Below, one piece after another: positions 1-8,658 of a stretch of 38,205 nt of DNA. This stretch comes from Planctomycetota bacterium. GTDB taxonomy: Bacteria; Planctomycetota; Phycisphaerae; UBA1845; Fen-1342. The translations under genes were made by a program, and so were the position numbers. Each line of letters begins with the position of its first letter. Within the stretch, counting starts at the first letter, position 1. The notes under the pieces were generated by a model. The model searched no databases. It had not been told where the DNA came from and was given only the letters and a program-made list of their open reading frames with translations. The stretch lies in contig JACRLV010000070.1 in assembly GCA_016235145.1 (NCBI GenBank), positions 1,096-39,300 on the forward strand, read 5' to 3'.

Positions 1-32
1 GCGCGACGCTCGAACAGATCGGCGCCAAGTAG
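1..32 (+). CDS. C-terminal end of an unidentified gene (partial)
   Basis: The first bases read in frame 3 as ATLEQIGAK followed by TAG at 30-32. This could be the last nine residues of a gene that begins outside the window. The piece is too short to identify and could be chance. Confidence 0.3.
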   Translation, partial: ATLEQIGAK

Positions 33-46
33 TGCGCCCCGTGGCG

Positions 47-121
47 TCGAATTCGCAGCGTCGGACTCCTTGCATCGAATTCGCAGCGTCGAATTCGTAG
101 CGTCGGACCTCCGAGTCCGAC
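47..121. repeat. Short direct repeats followed by a perfect hairpin
   Basis: A 14-base unit TCGAATTCGCAGCG occurs at 47-60 and 75-88. A third copy at 89-102 differs by one base (GTAGCG instead of GCAGCG). It is followed directly by a perfect 7-bp stem (GTCGGAC at 102-108, GTCCGAC at 115-121) with a 6-nt loop. The patch lies in the gap upstream of the cytochrome gene. It looks like a decaying intergenic repeat or a terminator for the gene ending at 32. No T-run follows the hairpin. Confidence 0.55.
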
Positions 122-207
122 GGGGATCTTCGCCGGACAAAGAACATCTGGAGCAATAGCATCGTTATCGCCGCGGGTGCGGCATGGGTGTTCAATCGAG
201 GCCGAAA

Positions 208-567
208 ATGAAACGGGCGGTTTACACTGCGTGTGTTTCCCTAACCACACTTGGCTTGATCGCGAGCTTCGGCGGGTGCCCGCAGGCCGCCACCAATGAC
301 GCTGCCAACGCTAACGCGGACAACACCAACTCGACCGGCTCAACCAACACGAACGGGAATACGAATTCGACCGTGCTCGTGGGCGACGCGGCGGCGGGCC
401 AGACCAAGTTCACGCAAAGCTGCGTCGAGTGTCACGCCGCGTCGACGGTGAAAGCCGCAAGCGGGCGGGTCACCACGGACATGACGGCCATCTGCCGTTC
501 TTCATTCAGCATTCTCCTTACGGAGCAGGAAGTCGCCGACGTGAAGGCGTATCTGGAATCGCAGTAG
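208..567 (+). CDS. Small c-type cytochrome lipoprotein
   Basis: This is a 119-residue exported haem protein, probably an electron carrier or redox subunit on the outer face of a membrane. The ATG at 208 is preferred over the one at 184 because a GAGG motif precedes it and it gives a clean lipoprotein signal (MKRAVY start, hydrophobic core, FGGC lipobox with Cys24). Residues 27-56 are an Asn/Thr/Ala-rich linker. The haem motif C72-V-E-C75-H76 follows, and then a short helical end with a TDM that could give the axial methionine. The size fits a single-haem class I cytochrome domain of about 65 residues on a tether. No oxidase or dehydrogenase gene is adjacent, so the partner is unknown. It is convergent with the dockerin gene ending at 684. 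Confidence 0.75.
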   Translation: MKRAVYTACVSLTTLGLIASFGGCPQAATNDAANANADNTNSTGSTNTNGNTNSTVLVGDAAAGQTKFTQSCVECHAASTVKAASGRVTTDMTAICRSSFSILLTEQEVADVKAYLESQ

Positions 568-683
568 CCGCGCGGCGTGCCGGTGCTGCGATTCGCCCAT
601 TGATGCGCAGCCAAGAATCACGCTGGACGCGGGCGGCCTGCCGACGGCTGTTGAGGCGGCCGGCAGGACGCCCGGCAGTCTGG

Positions 684-2420
684 TTAGGGACAGGGCGCGC
701 CGAATTGCGCGAGCAGGATCGCCAAGTCGATCAGGTCCACGCTGCCGTTCCGATCCTGGTCGCCATCGGCGCGGGTCGCGCCGCTCAGCGTGCCGAAGTT
801 CGATAGAAGCGTCGCCAAATCCGTCAGGTCCACGAGTTGGTCACCATTCACGTCGCCCGGGCACCGTCGCGTGAGCGATACTCCCATTCCCGGCGAAAGG
901 CGCAGGTCGATGGTTTCGGGGACGTTGGGCGCGGCTGTGCCGCTCAGCGACGCAAGCGCCGCGCCGCCGGTCGTATCGGCGCGATAAGCCCGGAGCGTGT
1001 AGGGGCCGTCACCCGTACCTACGGCGTCGAGCGTGAACTCGCCTTCGGCCGGATTGATGATCGCGCAGACGACCGGATGTCCTTCCGCTCCCAGCGCCAG
1101 GATCGCGCCTTCGGCGCCGAAGTCGTTCACGTTGTTGCCGGCGGCGTCACGCCCGATGCGCATGCCGGCGGCGTCGGTGGCGAGCACGTTTACCGGCGAA
1201 TCCACTCGGATCACCACAGTCGCCGCGGTGAGCGCCGGCGTCTCGGCGGGATACGGCGCCACGTCTTTGGGGACGAGCAGCAAGGGGTCGGACGCGAGCA
1301 CTTCATAGCCGCTGGGGCTCACGGCCAAAACGCGGCCGTTGCCGACGACAGGGTCGTAGTGTCCGCCCAGCACGCGGCCATTGTGGACGGTCGAATAGCT
1401 GAAACCGGGCGGGTCCGGGAGGGCGTTCTCATAGGGGCCGTAGGCCTGGTTGCTCTCGGCGGGACAGCAGCAGAACGGATTGAGAAATGGGTCGCGCGGG
1501 CCGAGGTCGAAAAGCCAGCGCCAGCCGTCGTTCGCGGTAACGAAGATGCCGCCATTGAGTACACCCAGCGCGTGCATGCCCGCGTGCCCGCGAAACGATG
1601 TGTAGCCGTCGAAAGGCACGTTGTCGTCGTACATTGGGTCGCAGTTGACGGCGCCGTTGGGGAGGGCTGTATTGTCCAAGATGCGGCTCTCGATGACCAG
1701 CTCGTTCCTGCCCGCCACGCGGAGGCGACCGGAGACCACAACGTCTGCACCCCCGACGGTCGTGTGTGCCCGGATGTCGATACCGAGGTCCGCCTGAGCA
1801 CGATAAATGCGGGCGCCGCGGGTAACGAACGGGAACGGCTCGCCCGGGGTATAGGTGGTCGTGGCGACCGCGAAGGCATAGGCCTCGACAAAGCCGGCCT
1901 GAGGCATGCCGCCGTTCACATCGTCGTCGATCGACACCTTGAGCGAGCGCGTCAAGTGCAATCCGGATACGCCGCCGAAGTAATCGGCGTCCGTCGGAAA
2001 GCCGGCCGGCGGCCCCTCAGGGGGGACGATGTAGGGAATACAAAGCAACTCGCTAACCTGCCCGGTGGCGGGATCCCAGCGCAGCAAGGCGGTGTTGTTG
2101 CTGTTGTTTCCGCAATAACCGGCGGCGAAGACGACACGCCCGTGCGAATCGATGATGATGTCGGTCGTGCCGCCGAATACCTCCGGCGTGGGTCCGCTGT
2201 CGCCGGACTCGAATAGTACTGAAATTTCCTCGCCGCGCAATCGGAGGAAGCGGCCGTAGTAGACTCCGCCGTTGCCAACGCGGTGAGCGGCGATCACCAG
2301 GTCACCGTCCTGGAGAACCTGCGCCGTGGCCGAACCAGTTTCTGACAACAGGGCCGCTGTCGCGATGAGCAACGCGCGACGTACGCCGGCCAGGATCGTT
2401 GCTGAACAGGTCGTCTTCAT
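684..2420 (-). CDS. Secreted protein with C-terminal dockerin-like repeats (copy 2 of tandem pair)
   Basis: This is a 578-residue exported protein of unknown function. It has a signal peptide (residues 1-33, cleavage near SATAQ) and a long beta-rich body with phrases such as DGDLV, GRFLRLRG and LLRWDPATGQVS that suggest a propeller-like repeat fold. A C-terminal cassette of about 60 residues holds two calcium-loop repeats of dockerin type (GDVNGDQLVDLTDLATLL and GDQDRNGSVDLIDLAILL), each ending in FG and flanked by cysteines. The start has GGGAG seven bases upstream. It lies 51 bases downstream of a closely similar gene in the same orientation, so the two are probably co-transcribed. Relative to that copy it lacks about 40 residues mid-protein. 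The dockerin-like tail probably serves in surface anchoring or protein-protein attachment; the body's function is not recognised. Confidence 0.8.
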   Translation of the reverse strand: MKTTCSATILAGVRRALLIATAALLSETGSATAQVLQDGDLVIAAHRVGNGGVYYGRFLRLRGEEISVLFESGDSGPTPEVFGGTTDIIIDSHGRVVFAAGYCGNNSNNTALLRWDPATGQVSELLCIPYIVPPEGPPAGFPTDADYFGGVSGLHLTRSLKVSIDDDVNGGMPQAGFVEAYAFAVATTTYTPGEPFPFVTRGARIYRAQADLGIDIRAHTTVGGADVVVSGRLRVAGRNELVIESRILDNTALPNGAVNCDPMYDDNVPFDGYTSFRGHAGMHALGVLNGGIFVTANDGWRWLFDLGPRDPFLNPFCCCPAESNQAYGPYENALPDPPGFSYSTVHNGRVLGGHYDPVVGNGRVLAVSPSGYEVLASDPLLLVPKDVAPYPAETPALTAATVVIRVDSPVNVLATDAAGMRIGRDAAGNNVNDFGAEGAILALGAEGHPVVCAIINPAEGEFTLDAVGTGDGPYTLRAYRADTTGGAALASLSGTAAPNVPETIDLRLSPGMGVSLTRRCPGDVNGDQLVDLTDLATLLSNFGTLSGATRADGDQDRNGSVDLIDLAILLAQFGAPCP

Positions 2421-2471
2421 GGCAAAGCTCCCAGGAACACGAACCGGCGCTGGCGAGCACTCGCCACGCCA

Positions 2472-4313
2472 TTACGGACAGAATGCACCAAAGTTGGATA
2501 ACAGCAGCGACAGATCGCTCAGATCAACCGCGGCGTCGCCGTTTAGATCGCCATCGGCCCAGGTCGCGCCGCTGAGAGCGCCGAAGTGCGATAGGAGCGT
2601 CGCCAGGTCCGTCAGATCGACAAGCTGATCGACGTTTACGTCGCCCGGACACCGTCGGGCCAGCGATACGCCCATCCCCGGCGAAAGGCGCAGATCGATG
2701 ATTTCGGCGACGCCGGGCGCCGCCGTTCCGCCCAGCGACGCAAGGGCCGCGCCGCCGGTCGTCTCGGCGCGATACGCGCGGATGGTATACGGACCGTCGC
2801 CGGTTCCGACGGCGTCCAACGTGTATGCACCCTCGGCCGGATTGATGATCGCGCAGACGACCGGATGTCCTTCCGGTCCCAGCGCGAGGATCGAGCCTTC
2901 GGCTCCGTAATCGTTCACAGGATTGCCGTCGGCGTCATATCCAATGCGCTGACCCGCAGCGTCGGTCACGAGCACGTTGATCGGAGAATCCACGCGAACG
3001 ACAACCGTCGCGCTGGCGAGTGCCGGCGTCTCGGCGGGATACGCCGCGACGTCCTTTGGGGCAAAGAGCAGTGGGTCGTTCGCAAGCACTTCATAGCCCG
3101 CCGGACTTACCGCGAAAACGCGACTGTCAGACGTGCCCAGGACGCGGCCGCCGTGGACGGTTGAGTAATTGAAGTTGGGCGGCTCCTGGAAGAACCGGTA
3201 GGGGCCGTAGTGCTGCCGGCATTCGTACCACACGCATGCGTAGGGATTCAAGAACGGCCCGCGCGCGGCGAGGTCGAACAACCACGGGAAGCCCGCCGCG
3301 CCGCTGTTGGAGCAGGCAAAGATGCCGCCGTTGAGCACACCCAGGGACATGATGCCGGTGAGTCCGCGGAAACTCGACTCGCCATCCCACGGCACGTTGT
3401 CGTCGTGCGCGGGACCGCAGTCGGCGCTGCCGTTGGCGATGTCCGTGTTGTCCAGGACGCCGGAGGGCACGGCCAGCTCGTTGCGGCCGGCGACGCGCAG
3501 GCTTCCGGAGACCAGGACGTCCGCGCCACCCACGGTTGTGCGGGCGCGGATGTCGATGCCGAGATCGGCTTCGGCGCGATAGATATTGCTGCCGCCGGCG
3601 ATGGCGTAGTAGGTGGCCCGATCGTCCGTGAACAGCAATGGCCGGCCGTCGGAATGCTCGATGAACGCAAAGCCCGGCTCGAACTCGCCGGTGTCAGGCC
3701 GGTATCGCAACGCCGCCAAGCGCATCGGCGGCGTTTGCGGGTTGACGTAGCGGACCGCGAAGGCGTAGGCCTCGACATAGCCCGCCTGGGGCATGCCGCC
3801 GTTGACGTCATCATCGATCGACACCCGCAGTGAGCGCGTCAGGTGCAGTCCGAAAATGCCGTCAAAGTGGGTGGCGTCGATCGGGAATCCCGGCGGCGGC
3901 CCTCCGGGCGGCACGATGTTCGGGAGGCATAGCAGTTGGCTGACCAGCCCAGTGGCCGGATCCCAGCGAAGCAGCGCGGTGTTGTTGGGGCTGTTGCCGC
4001 AGGGGCCGGCGGTGAAGACAACACGGCCCGCCGAGTCGATCAGGAAGTCGCCAACGCCTTCGAAGTCGTAGCCGCTGTTAGCCGGCTCCTCGAAGAGGAT
4101 CGTGACATTCTGACCCCGCACGCGCAAGAAGCGGCCGCCATATTGGCCGCCAGGGTCCTGACGGAGGACGTTGACGACCAGGTCGCCGTCTTGAAGGACT
4201 TGTGCGACCGCGGGTTCCGATCCGGATAGAAAGGCCGGCGCCAGGGCGAGTAACGCGCGGAGCGCGGTGATTCGCGTTGCGGGAAAAAACGCCCGGAGGG
4301 TTGTGGTCGGCAT
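2472..4313 (-). CDS. Secreted protein with C-terminal dockerin-like repeats (copy 1 of tandem pair)
   Basis: This is a 613-residue exported protein, the upstream member of a tandem duplicate. The ATG at 4313 is chosen over one at 4346 because GGGAGC sits seven bases upstream, as in the sister gene, and it opens a normal signal peptide (MPTTTLRAFF... to SEPAVAQ). After the shared VLQDGDLV motif the body matches its neighbour almost throughout. It keeps an extra segment (around RYVNPQTPPMRLAALRYR) that the neighbour has lost. The tail has two dockerin-type calcium loops (GDVNVDQLVDLTDLATLL and GDLNGDAAVDLSDLSLLL) and ends FGAFCP. The first loop has Val in place of Gly after GDVN, which is tolerable. 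The biochemical role is unknown. Location is outside the cytoplasm. Confidence 0.8.
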   Translation of the reverse strand: MPTTTLRAFFPATRITALRALLALAPAFLSGSEPAVAQVLQDGDLVVNVLRQDPGGQYGGRFLRVRGQNVTILFEEPANSGYDFEGVGDFLIDSAGRVVFTAGPCGNSPNNTALLRWDPATGLVSQLLCLPNIVPPGGPPPGFPIDATHFDGIFGLHLTRSLRVSIDDDVNGGMPQAGYVEAYAFAVRYVNPQTPPMRLAALRYRPDTGEFEPGFAFIEHSDGRPLLFTDDRATYYAIAGGSNIYRAEADLGIDIRARTTVGGADVLVSGSLRVAGRNELAVPSGVLDNTDIANGSADCGPAHDDNVPWDGESSFRGLTGIMSLGVLNGGIFACSNSGAAGFPWLFDLAARGPFLNPYACVWYECRQHYGPYRFFQEPPNFNYSTVHGGRVLGTSDSRVFAVSPAGYEVLANDPLLFAPKDVAAYPAETPALASATVVVRVDSPINVLVTDAAGQRIGYDADGNPVNDYGAEGSILALGPEGHPVVCAIINPAEGAYTLDAVGTGDGPYTIRAYRAETTGGAALASLGGTAAPGVAEIIDLRLSPGMGVSLARRCPGDVNVDQLVDLTDLATLLSHFGALSGATWADGDLNGDAAVDLSDLSLLLSNFGAFCP

Positions 4314-4970
4314 GATCAGGCTCCCGGTTTCCGGGCAAGGGGGCAATCTCGATTACATTGGCCAATTCGAAACTCCACGCGTTCACGTAGACCAGTCAAG
4401 GCAATCTGGCTAGGGCGGGCGCCAGGTCGGACCCGCATTTGCGCGCGCGAGCCGTTACCGACGCTAGAACCCTGCGAGCTGGAGGCTCTCGAAATTTCGC
4501 ACGCCGCATCACCCGTTTTGCCCGCTGGCGCAGCGGGCGTCGTCGCCAACAGCGTATTGGCGGCGGCAAGGAGCAGAATTGCTTGGTTCGTCGCAGATTC
4601 CCGGCTCTTGGAATGGCAGTGCGAGCGGCCGGTAGGGGCGTATGCCACGGACTTGTCGTCCGCTGAAGGCCGCGTGATCTCGAGTGCGCTCAATCTCACC
4701 GTCGCACCTGTGGGTGGCGACGCCCGCGGCGTGATCGATAAACGAGACCGTCCGAGCCCGTTGTCAGGCTCGTGATGCAGACGAAAAAATGCTGGGTGGC
4801 CCCGAACGTCGAGACTGATTGTAATGGAATTCACGGACGCAATGCAAGCCCCCGTGAATTCGGTTCTTCGGACGTGCACCCGCCTCCAAGTGTGCGGCCG
4901 TGGATCGAGGGGATGCTCCAAGCTGGGCGTCTGCGATCTGACCGTCATTCTGCCCTGTGAATTGAAAACG
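4314..4970. other. Gene-poor gap upstream of the transposase remnant
   Basis: About 650 bases separate the dockerin pair from the transposase tail. Open frames exist on both strands, but they have arginine/serine-rich compositions typical of GC-rich noise and lack convincing ribosome binding sites. The promoter of the dockerin pair should lie at its left edge. Further decayed transposon sequence may be present, but I cannot recognise it. Confidence 0.5.
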
Positions 4971-5365
4971 CTGTCCTATCTCAGGGCGGCCTTGATCGGC
5001 TTCTGCGTGGCCCGGGCGGCCAGCAACGCGCTGGTGTCGGTGACGGCGAGGGCGGCCTGCGCGCCGCGCACGGCCTGGACCACGTCGAAACCAACATCTC
5101 GAATTACTATCTCGGCGACGAAATCCCGGGCAAGTACGAGAGGATGTTGATCGCCCTGCCGCCGGAAGAGCGGCACGGCGTCGCCCAACTCGACCCGGCG
5201 GGCACGGTTCAACTGCTGAGAGGCTTGGCCGCGAAAGCCAATCTGGCCCGCATCCCAAAACACCCGCGCGGCCCGAAGAAACCAAAACCTCGCCGAGCAC
5301 CTTTCGCCCTGGCCAAGCAGGTGTCGACAGTTCGATTGTTGGCCAATGAAAAACAACAGAAGTGA
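4971..5365 (+). pseudogene. Remnant of a DDE (IS4-like) transposase, 3' end only, frameshifted
   Basis: The stretch reads as the C-terminal part of a transposase in two frames. The first frame gives LSYLRAALIGFCVARAASNA and then ALVSV (4971 to about 5048). A frameshift near 5050 moves to the frame giving GLRAAHGLDHVE, then ISNYYLGDEIPGKYERM, LIALPPEE and HPRGPKKPKPRR, ending at TGA 5363-5365. A YYLADEI...MMIAIPP...RGPKKP end is one I associate with a common planctomycete transposase. The family assignment is from memory. No N-terminal catalytic region or terminal inverted repeats were found, so the element is dead. It lies next to the gap at 4314-4970, which fits a decayed insertion site. Confidence 0.6.
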
Positions 5366-5426
5366 CACGTTCAAAGGGCTGGGTGAACTCGTCCCACCAA
5401 TTCATGGTGTTGGGCGAACCGCGGAT

Positions 5427-5443
5427 GGTGGGCCCAGCCCACC
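5427..5443. terminator. Perfect hairpin between convergent transposase remnant and YcxB-like gene
   Basis: GGTGGGC (5427-5433) and GCCCACC (5437-5443) form a 7-bp stem with a 3-nt loop, 23 bases past the stop of the minus-strand YcxB-like gene. There is no T-run on the minus strand. It may be a Rho-independent-like stop or one of the intergenic palindromes scattered through this window. Confidence 0.4.
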
Positions 5444-5465
5444 GTACAAATTACAATCGATTTCT

Positions 5466-6119
5466 CTATTTCGCACTGTCCGTTCGCGCAAGTTCCAAGA
5501 GCGGCAGCATCCTTGCCTCGAACGGCTTTCCGCACTGCGGGCAGACAGGTGACGTTGCAGCCCGTCGGTCTCCGCCGCAACTGACGCACTCAAGGCGAAG
5601 GAGTCGACGACCGCGAACTTTGTCTCTGACGAATTCTCTCTGGCGTGCAGTGAGTAGCGGGAACGGAATAATGACGCCCGGGTTCTCGTTGCGCGTGACG
5701 AGCATCCAGAATTCACGATCCCTCCGAATCGTAGCGAACAGAATCCAACGCATGAAGTAATCGCCCCAATTCGAGAGCAAGTGCACACCCTCGGTTGAGA
5801 ATCGGACGCGGATGTCAGTGAACTCCAGTTCCTGCTGAATCACCTCAAGCTGCGAACACAGGGTCAGGTACCCGACGATTGCGCGAACGCCTACGAACGC
5901 GGAAAGCAGCCACGCAGACGCACTGATCGCCGTGACCGGCGAGTAGCACTGGAAGATGAGCGCCAGACCCAGCAAGATCGAAAACGTAAAACCCGAGCGA
6001 AGGCCGGACGAGCGCCACCACACCCGTTTGGCGCAGCGGACCCGGGCGTCCCACGGCAGGGAATATTGGATTTCAAACTCGGTGAATTCCCTCTCGGGGC
6101 TGTCCGGCGTCGCGGCCAT
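5466..6119 (-). CDS. Membrane protein with YcxB-like domain and C-terminal zinc ribbon
   Basis: This is a 217-residue inner-membrane protein of unknown function. The frame stays open far upstream, but the ATG at 6119 (MAATPDSPEREF) begins the plausible protein, with a purine-rich GAGAAAAAG just before it; the upstream residues look like noise. Two hydrophobic helices (about 42-58 and 66-88) are followed by a YcxB-type segment in which a short beta-rich region (VRFSTEGVHL) precedes a FATIRRDREFWML strand and the typical IPFPLLTARQREFV end. Four cysteines in two CxxC pairs (C178/C181 and C193/C196) make a C-terminal zinc ribbon. YcxB-like proteins are widespread and uncharacterised; a zinc ribbon at the end is often seen in planctomycete versions as far as I recall. 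It is divergent from the VIT/vWA gene. Confidence 0.7.
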   Translation of the reverse strand: MAATPDSPEREFTEFEIQYSLPWDARVRCAKRVWWRSSGLRSGFTFSILLGLALIFQCYSPVTAISASAWLLSAFVGVRAIVGYLTLCSQLEVIQQELEFTDIRVRFSTEGVHLLSNWGDYFMRWILFATIRRDREFWMLVTRNENPGVIIPFPLLTARQREFVRDKVRGRRLLRLECVSCGGDRRAATSPVCPQCGKPFEARMLPLLELARTDSAK

Positions 6120-6423
6120 CTTTTTCTCACGACGAGCCAATGAAACGTGAAGAAGCGACAGATCCCAAACGGCTGAAACCTGCCCTCCGTGTTGGTATTG
6201 GGCAGGGTGCGGCCGCTGTCCAGCTATTGTGCGCAGCGTAGGCAAACGGCCGCGGCGTGCAATGCGGAGACGGGCAGGTTCCATCCCGCCTGAACCTGTT
6301 ATCCCTGCAATTGCGTGGAACCAAACCGGTGCACGGGGGTCTAATACTCCAGAAGCACGTGTGGCGGCGCCGTCGGGTGGACAGGGTTCCCGGCGGCGCT
6401 GCCGGCACGGCCTGGAGAATGTC
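6120..6423. promoter_or_regulatory. Divergent intergenic region between YcxB-like and VIT/vWA genes
   Basis: This 304-base gap must hold both promoters. It contains a 7-bp inverted repeat (CCTGCCC at 6179-6185, GGGCAGG at 6200-6206) with a 14-nt spacer, which could be an operator or an RNA hairpin. No clear -35/-10 pair can be assigned by eye. Confidence 0.35.
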
Positions 6424-8658
6424 ATGAATGCAAGCCGGGGTCTCGCCGGACGGCCGATTTTGGGACTCGCGTTCACGCTCGCCATCGTCGCCGTCGGCTA
6501 TGGGCAGGGGACGATCGTAATCCGCGAGCCGGTTCCGCACCCGCGGTTTCCGCAACGGGTGACGACCACGCCGCTGACGGTCAAGTACCAGCGAATCAAC
6601 GTGGAGATCACGGACGGCGTCGCGGTCACCAACGTGCAGCAGACCTTCCTTAATCCGCTCGGCACGCAGGTCGAGGGCACGTACGTCTTCCCGCTGCCGG
6701 ACGACGTGGCGGTCGGCGATTTCTCGATGACCATCGACGGCAAGACGCTGAAAGGCGAGGTGCTGGAGAAGGACAAGGCCCGCCAGACGTACGAGGAGAT
6801 CGTCCGCCGCACGCGCGACCCGGGCCTGCTCGAGTTTCTGGGCAATCGGCTTTACCAGGCGAGCATCTTCCCGATCCGGCCGGGCGGGCAGCTCGACGTG
6901 CGGATTCAGTATTCGGCCCCGCTCCAGGAGCAGGGCGGACTCGGTTCGTATCAGCACCCGCTGCGGACGCAGGCCCAGACGGCGGGCACGATCGACGAGC
7001 TGAGCATTCTCGTGAAACTGCACAGCACGCAGCCTCTCACGAGCGTCTTCTGCCCGACGCACACGTGCGCGATCTCGCGGCCCAACGATCGCGACGCGAC
7101 CGTTTCCTTCGAGCAGACGCACTTCCGGCCGGAGCGGGATTTCGTGCTCTATTACCAGCGATCGGATTCGCAATTCGGGCTCTCGCTGCTGACGCACCGG
7201 CAGGCGGGGGAGGACGGGTATTTCCTCCTGCGGCTCTCGCCGCGCGTCGAACTCGCGGATGCGCAGATTCAACCCAAGGACATCGCATTCGTCATCGACA
7301 CTTCGGGCTCGATGAACGGCGAGAAGCTGGCACAGACGAAGCGCGCCCTGAAATTCTGCATCAACAGCCTGCGAGCCGGTGATCGCTTCAACATCTTCGG
7401 TTTCTCGACCGACGTGCGCTCGTTCCGCGAGAGCCTTGTCTCCGTGGATGACGAGTTGAAAAGCGCCGCGGTGCAGTATGCCGACAAGCTCGAAGCCGTC
7501 GGCGGCACGAACATCCACCAGGCGCTGCTGGCGGCGCTGGCGGCCGACCCGCGCGACGCAAGCCGCCCCTACCTGATCGTTTTCATGACGGACGGCCAGC
7601 CGACCGTCGACGTGACCGATCCCAATCAGATTCTGAAATCCGTGGCTGAGAAGAACGCGCAGCGCGTGCGGTTTCACGTGTTCGGCGTCGGCACCGACGT
7701 GAACACGCACCTGCTCGACAAGCTCGCCGAGGACACGCGCGGGGCGCGTGACTACTGCGTCGAGGGCGAAGATCTGGAGATCAAGCTCGGCGGATTCGTC
7801 GGCCGGCTCAGCAGCCCGGTGCTCACCGACCTGAAGCTGGCGCTCGAAGGACTGGGAGCGACCGACGTCTATCCGCAGCAATTGCCCGATCTGTTCCGCG
7901 GCGGCGACCTGGTCGTGATGGGCCGCTATCGCGAGAGCGGCCAGCGGCTGGTGCGGTTGAGCGGGCAGCTCCGCGGCGAGCGGAAACAGCTTGATTTTGA
8001 AGGGGATTTCTCCGCCAAGCAGATCGGCAACGATTTCTTGCCGCGGCTGTGGGCGAATCGTAAGGTCGCTTTCCTGCTCGACGAAATCCGCCTGCGCGGC
8101 TCGAACAAGGAACTGGTCGATGAGGTCGTGCGGCTGGCGAAACGCTTCGGAATCGTGACGCCGTACACGTCGTCGCTGATTCTGGAAGACGATCGGCCGG
8201 TGGCGGCCGGTCCGCCGCCGATAATGCCACGGCGGCCTGGCAAGGCGGCGCCGGCCGGCGGCCGTGGCGGCGGCGGAGTAATCGGCGGCGGCGGCCGGTT
8301 TGGTGGCGCCGAGCCCGCCAGTCCCGCGGCAAGCGGCGAAGCAGCGGTGCAACTCTCCCGCCGGCTGCGCGACGCAAAATCCAAGGAATCGATCGTGCCC
8401 GCGGAAAGCCAGGACGAGGAAGCCGGCTTGCAGCGCCGCAGCGTCGGCGACAGGACTTTCGTGCTCGAAGACGGGCGCTACACCGATCTGAGCTGGGACC
8501 GCAAAGCCAAACCCGAGCGCGTGGTCGCGTTCAGCGACGCGTATTTCGAGCTGCTGAGAAAGCACGAGGCGCTCGCGAAGTATCTGGCGCTGGGCGATCG
8601 CGTGCTGGTGGTGCTGGACGGCAAGGCCTACGAGATCGTGCCCGCCGAGAAACCGTAG
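6424..8658 (+). CDS. VIT and von Willebrand factor A domain protein, exported
   Basis: This is a 744-residue protein with the architecture of bacterial inter-alpha-trypsin-inhibitor heavy-chain-like proteins. The ATG at 6424 is chosen because GGAG lies six bases upstream and a signal peptide follows (MNASRGL to VGYGQG). A VIT domain covers roughly residues 40-165 (NVQQTFLNPLGTQVEGTYVF, then KDKARQTYEEI). A vWA domain covers roughly 285-470 with an intact metal-ion-dependent adhesion motif D292-T-S-G-S296 and the later FMTDGQP strand. After a beta-rich region comes a Gly/Pro-rich linker (about 610-640, GGRGGGGVIGGGGRFGG), then a conserved C-terminal segment ending near the stop. The protein probably acts outside the cytoplasm in adhesion or protein assembly. 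The flexible Gly linker could separate a wall-proximal from a ligand-binding part. No sortase motif is seen. Confidence 0.85.
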   Translation: MNASRGLAGRPILGLAFTLAIVAVGYGQGTIVIREPVPHPRFPQRVTTTPLTVKYQRINVEITDGVAVTNVQQTFLNPLGTQVEGTYVFPLPDDVAVGDFSMTIDGKTLKGEVLEKDKARQTYEEIVRRTRDPGLLEFLGNRLYQASIFPIRPGGQLDVRIQYSAPLQEQGGLGSYQHPLRTQAQTAGTIDELSILVKLHSTQPLTSVFCPTHTCAISRPNDRDATVSFEQTHFRPERDFVLYYQRSDSQFGLSLLTHRQAGEDGYFLLRLSPRVELADAQIQPKDIAFVIDTSGSMNGEKLAQTKRALKFCINSLRAGDRFNIFGFSTDVRSFRESLVSVDDELKSAAVQYADKLEAVGGTNIHQALLAALAADPRDASRPYLIVFMTDGQPTVDVTDPNQILKSVAEKNAQRVRFHVFGVGTDVNTHLLDKLAEDTRGARDYCVEGEDLEIKLGGFVGRLSSPVLTDLKLALEGLGATDVYPQQLPDLFRGGDLVVMGRYRESGQRLVRLSGQLRGERKQLDFEGDFSAKQIGNDFLPRLWANRKVAFLLDEIRLRGSNKELVDEVVRLAKRFGIVTPYTSSLILEDDRPVAAGPPPIMPRRPGKAAPAGGRGGGGVIGGGGRFGGAEPASPAASGEAAVQLSRRLRDAKSKESIVPAESQDEEAGLQRRSVGDRTFVLEDGRYTDLSWDRKAKPERVVAFSDAYFELLRKHEALAKYLALGDRVLVVLDGKAYEIVPAEKP

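Noticed and set aside
837-2216. Long plus-strand open frame opposite the dockerin gene
   Set aside because: It is the antisense shadow of the 684-2420 gene in GC-rich DNA: Arg/Gly/Val-rich, no recognisable domain, no ribosome site.
4316-4948. Minus-strand open frame of 210 residues in the gap before the transposase tail
   Set aside because: The composition (Arg, Ser, Pro) and lack of domains fit chance; it also overlaps the start of the dockerin gene in another frame.
6127-8565. 812-residue minus-strand open frame opposite the VIT/vWA gene
   Set aside because: The plus strand codes for clear VIT and vWA motifs over the same bases; the minus reading is Arg/Ala-rich without any motif.
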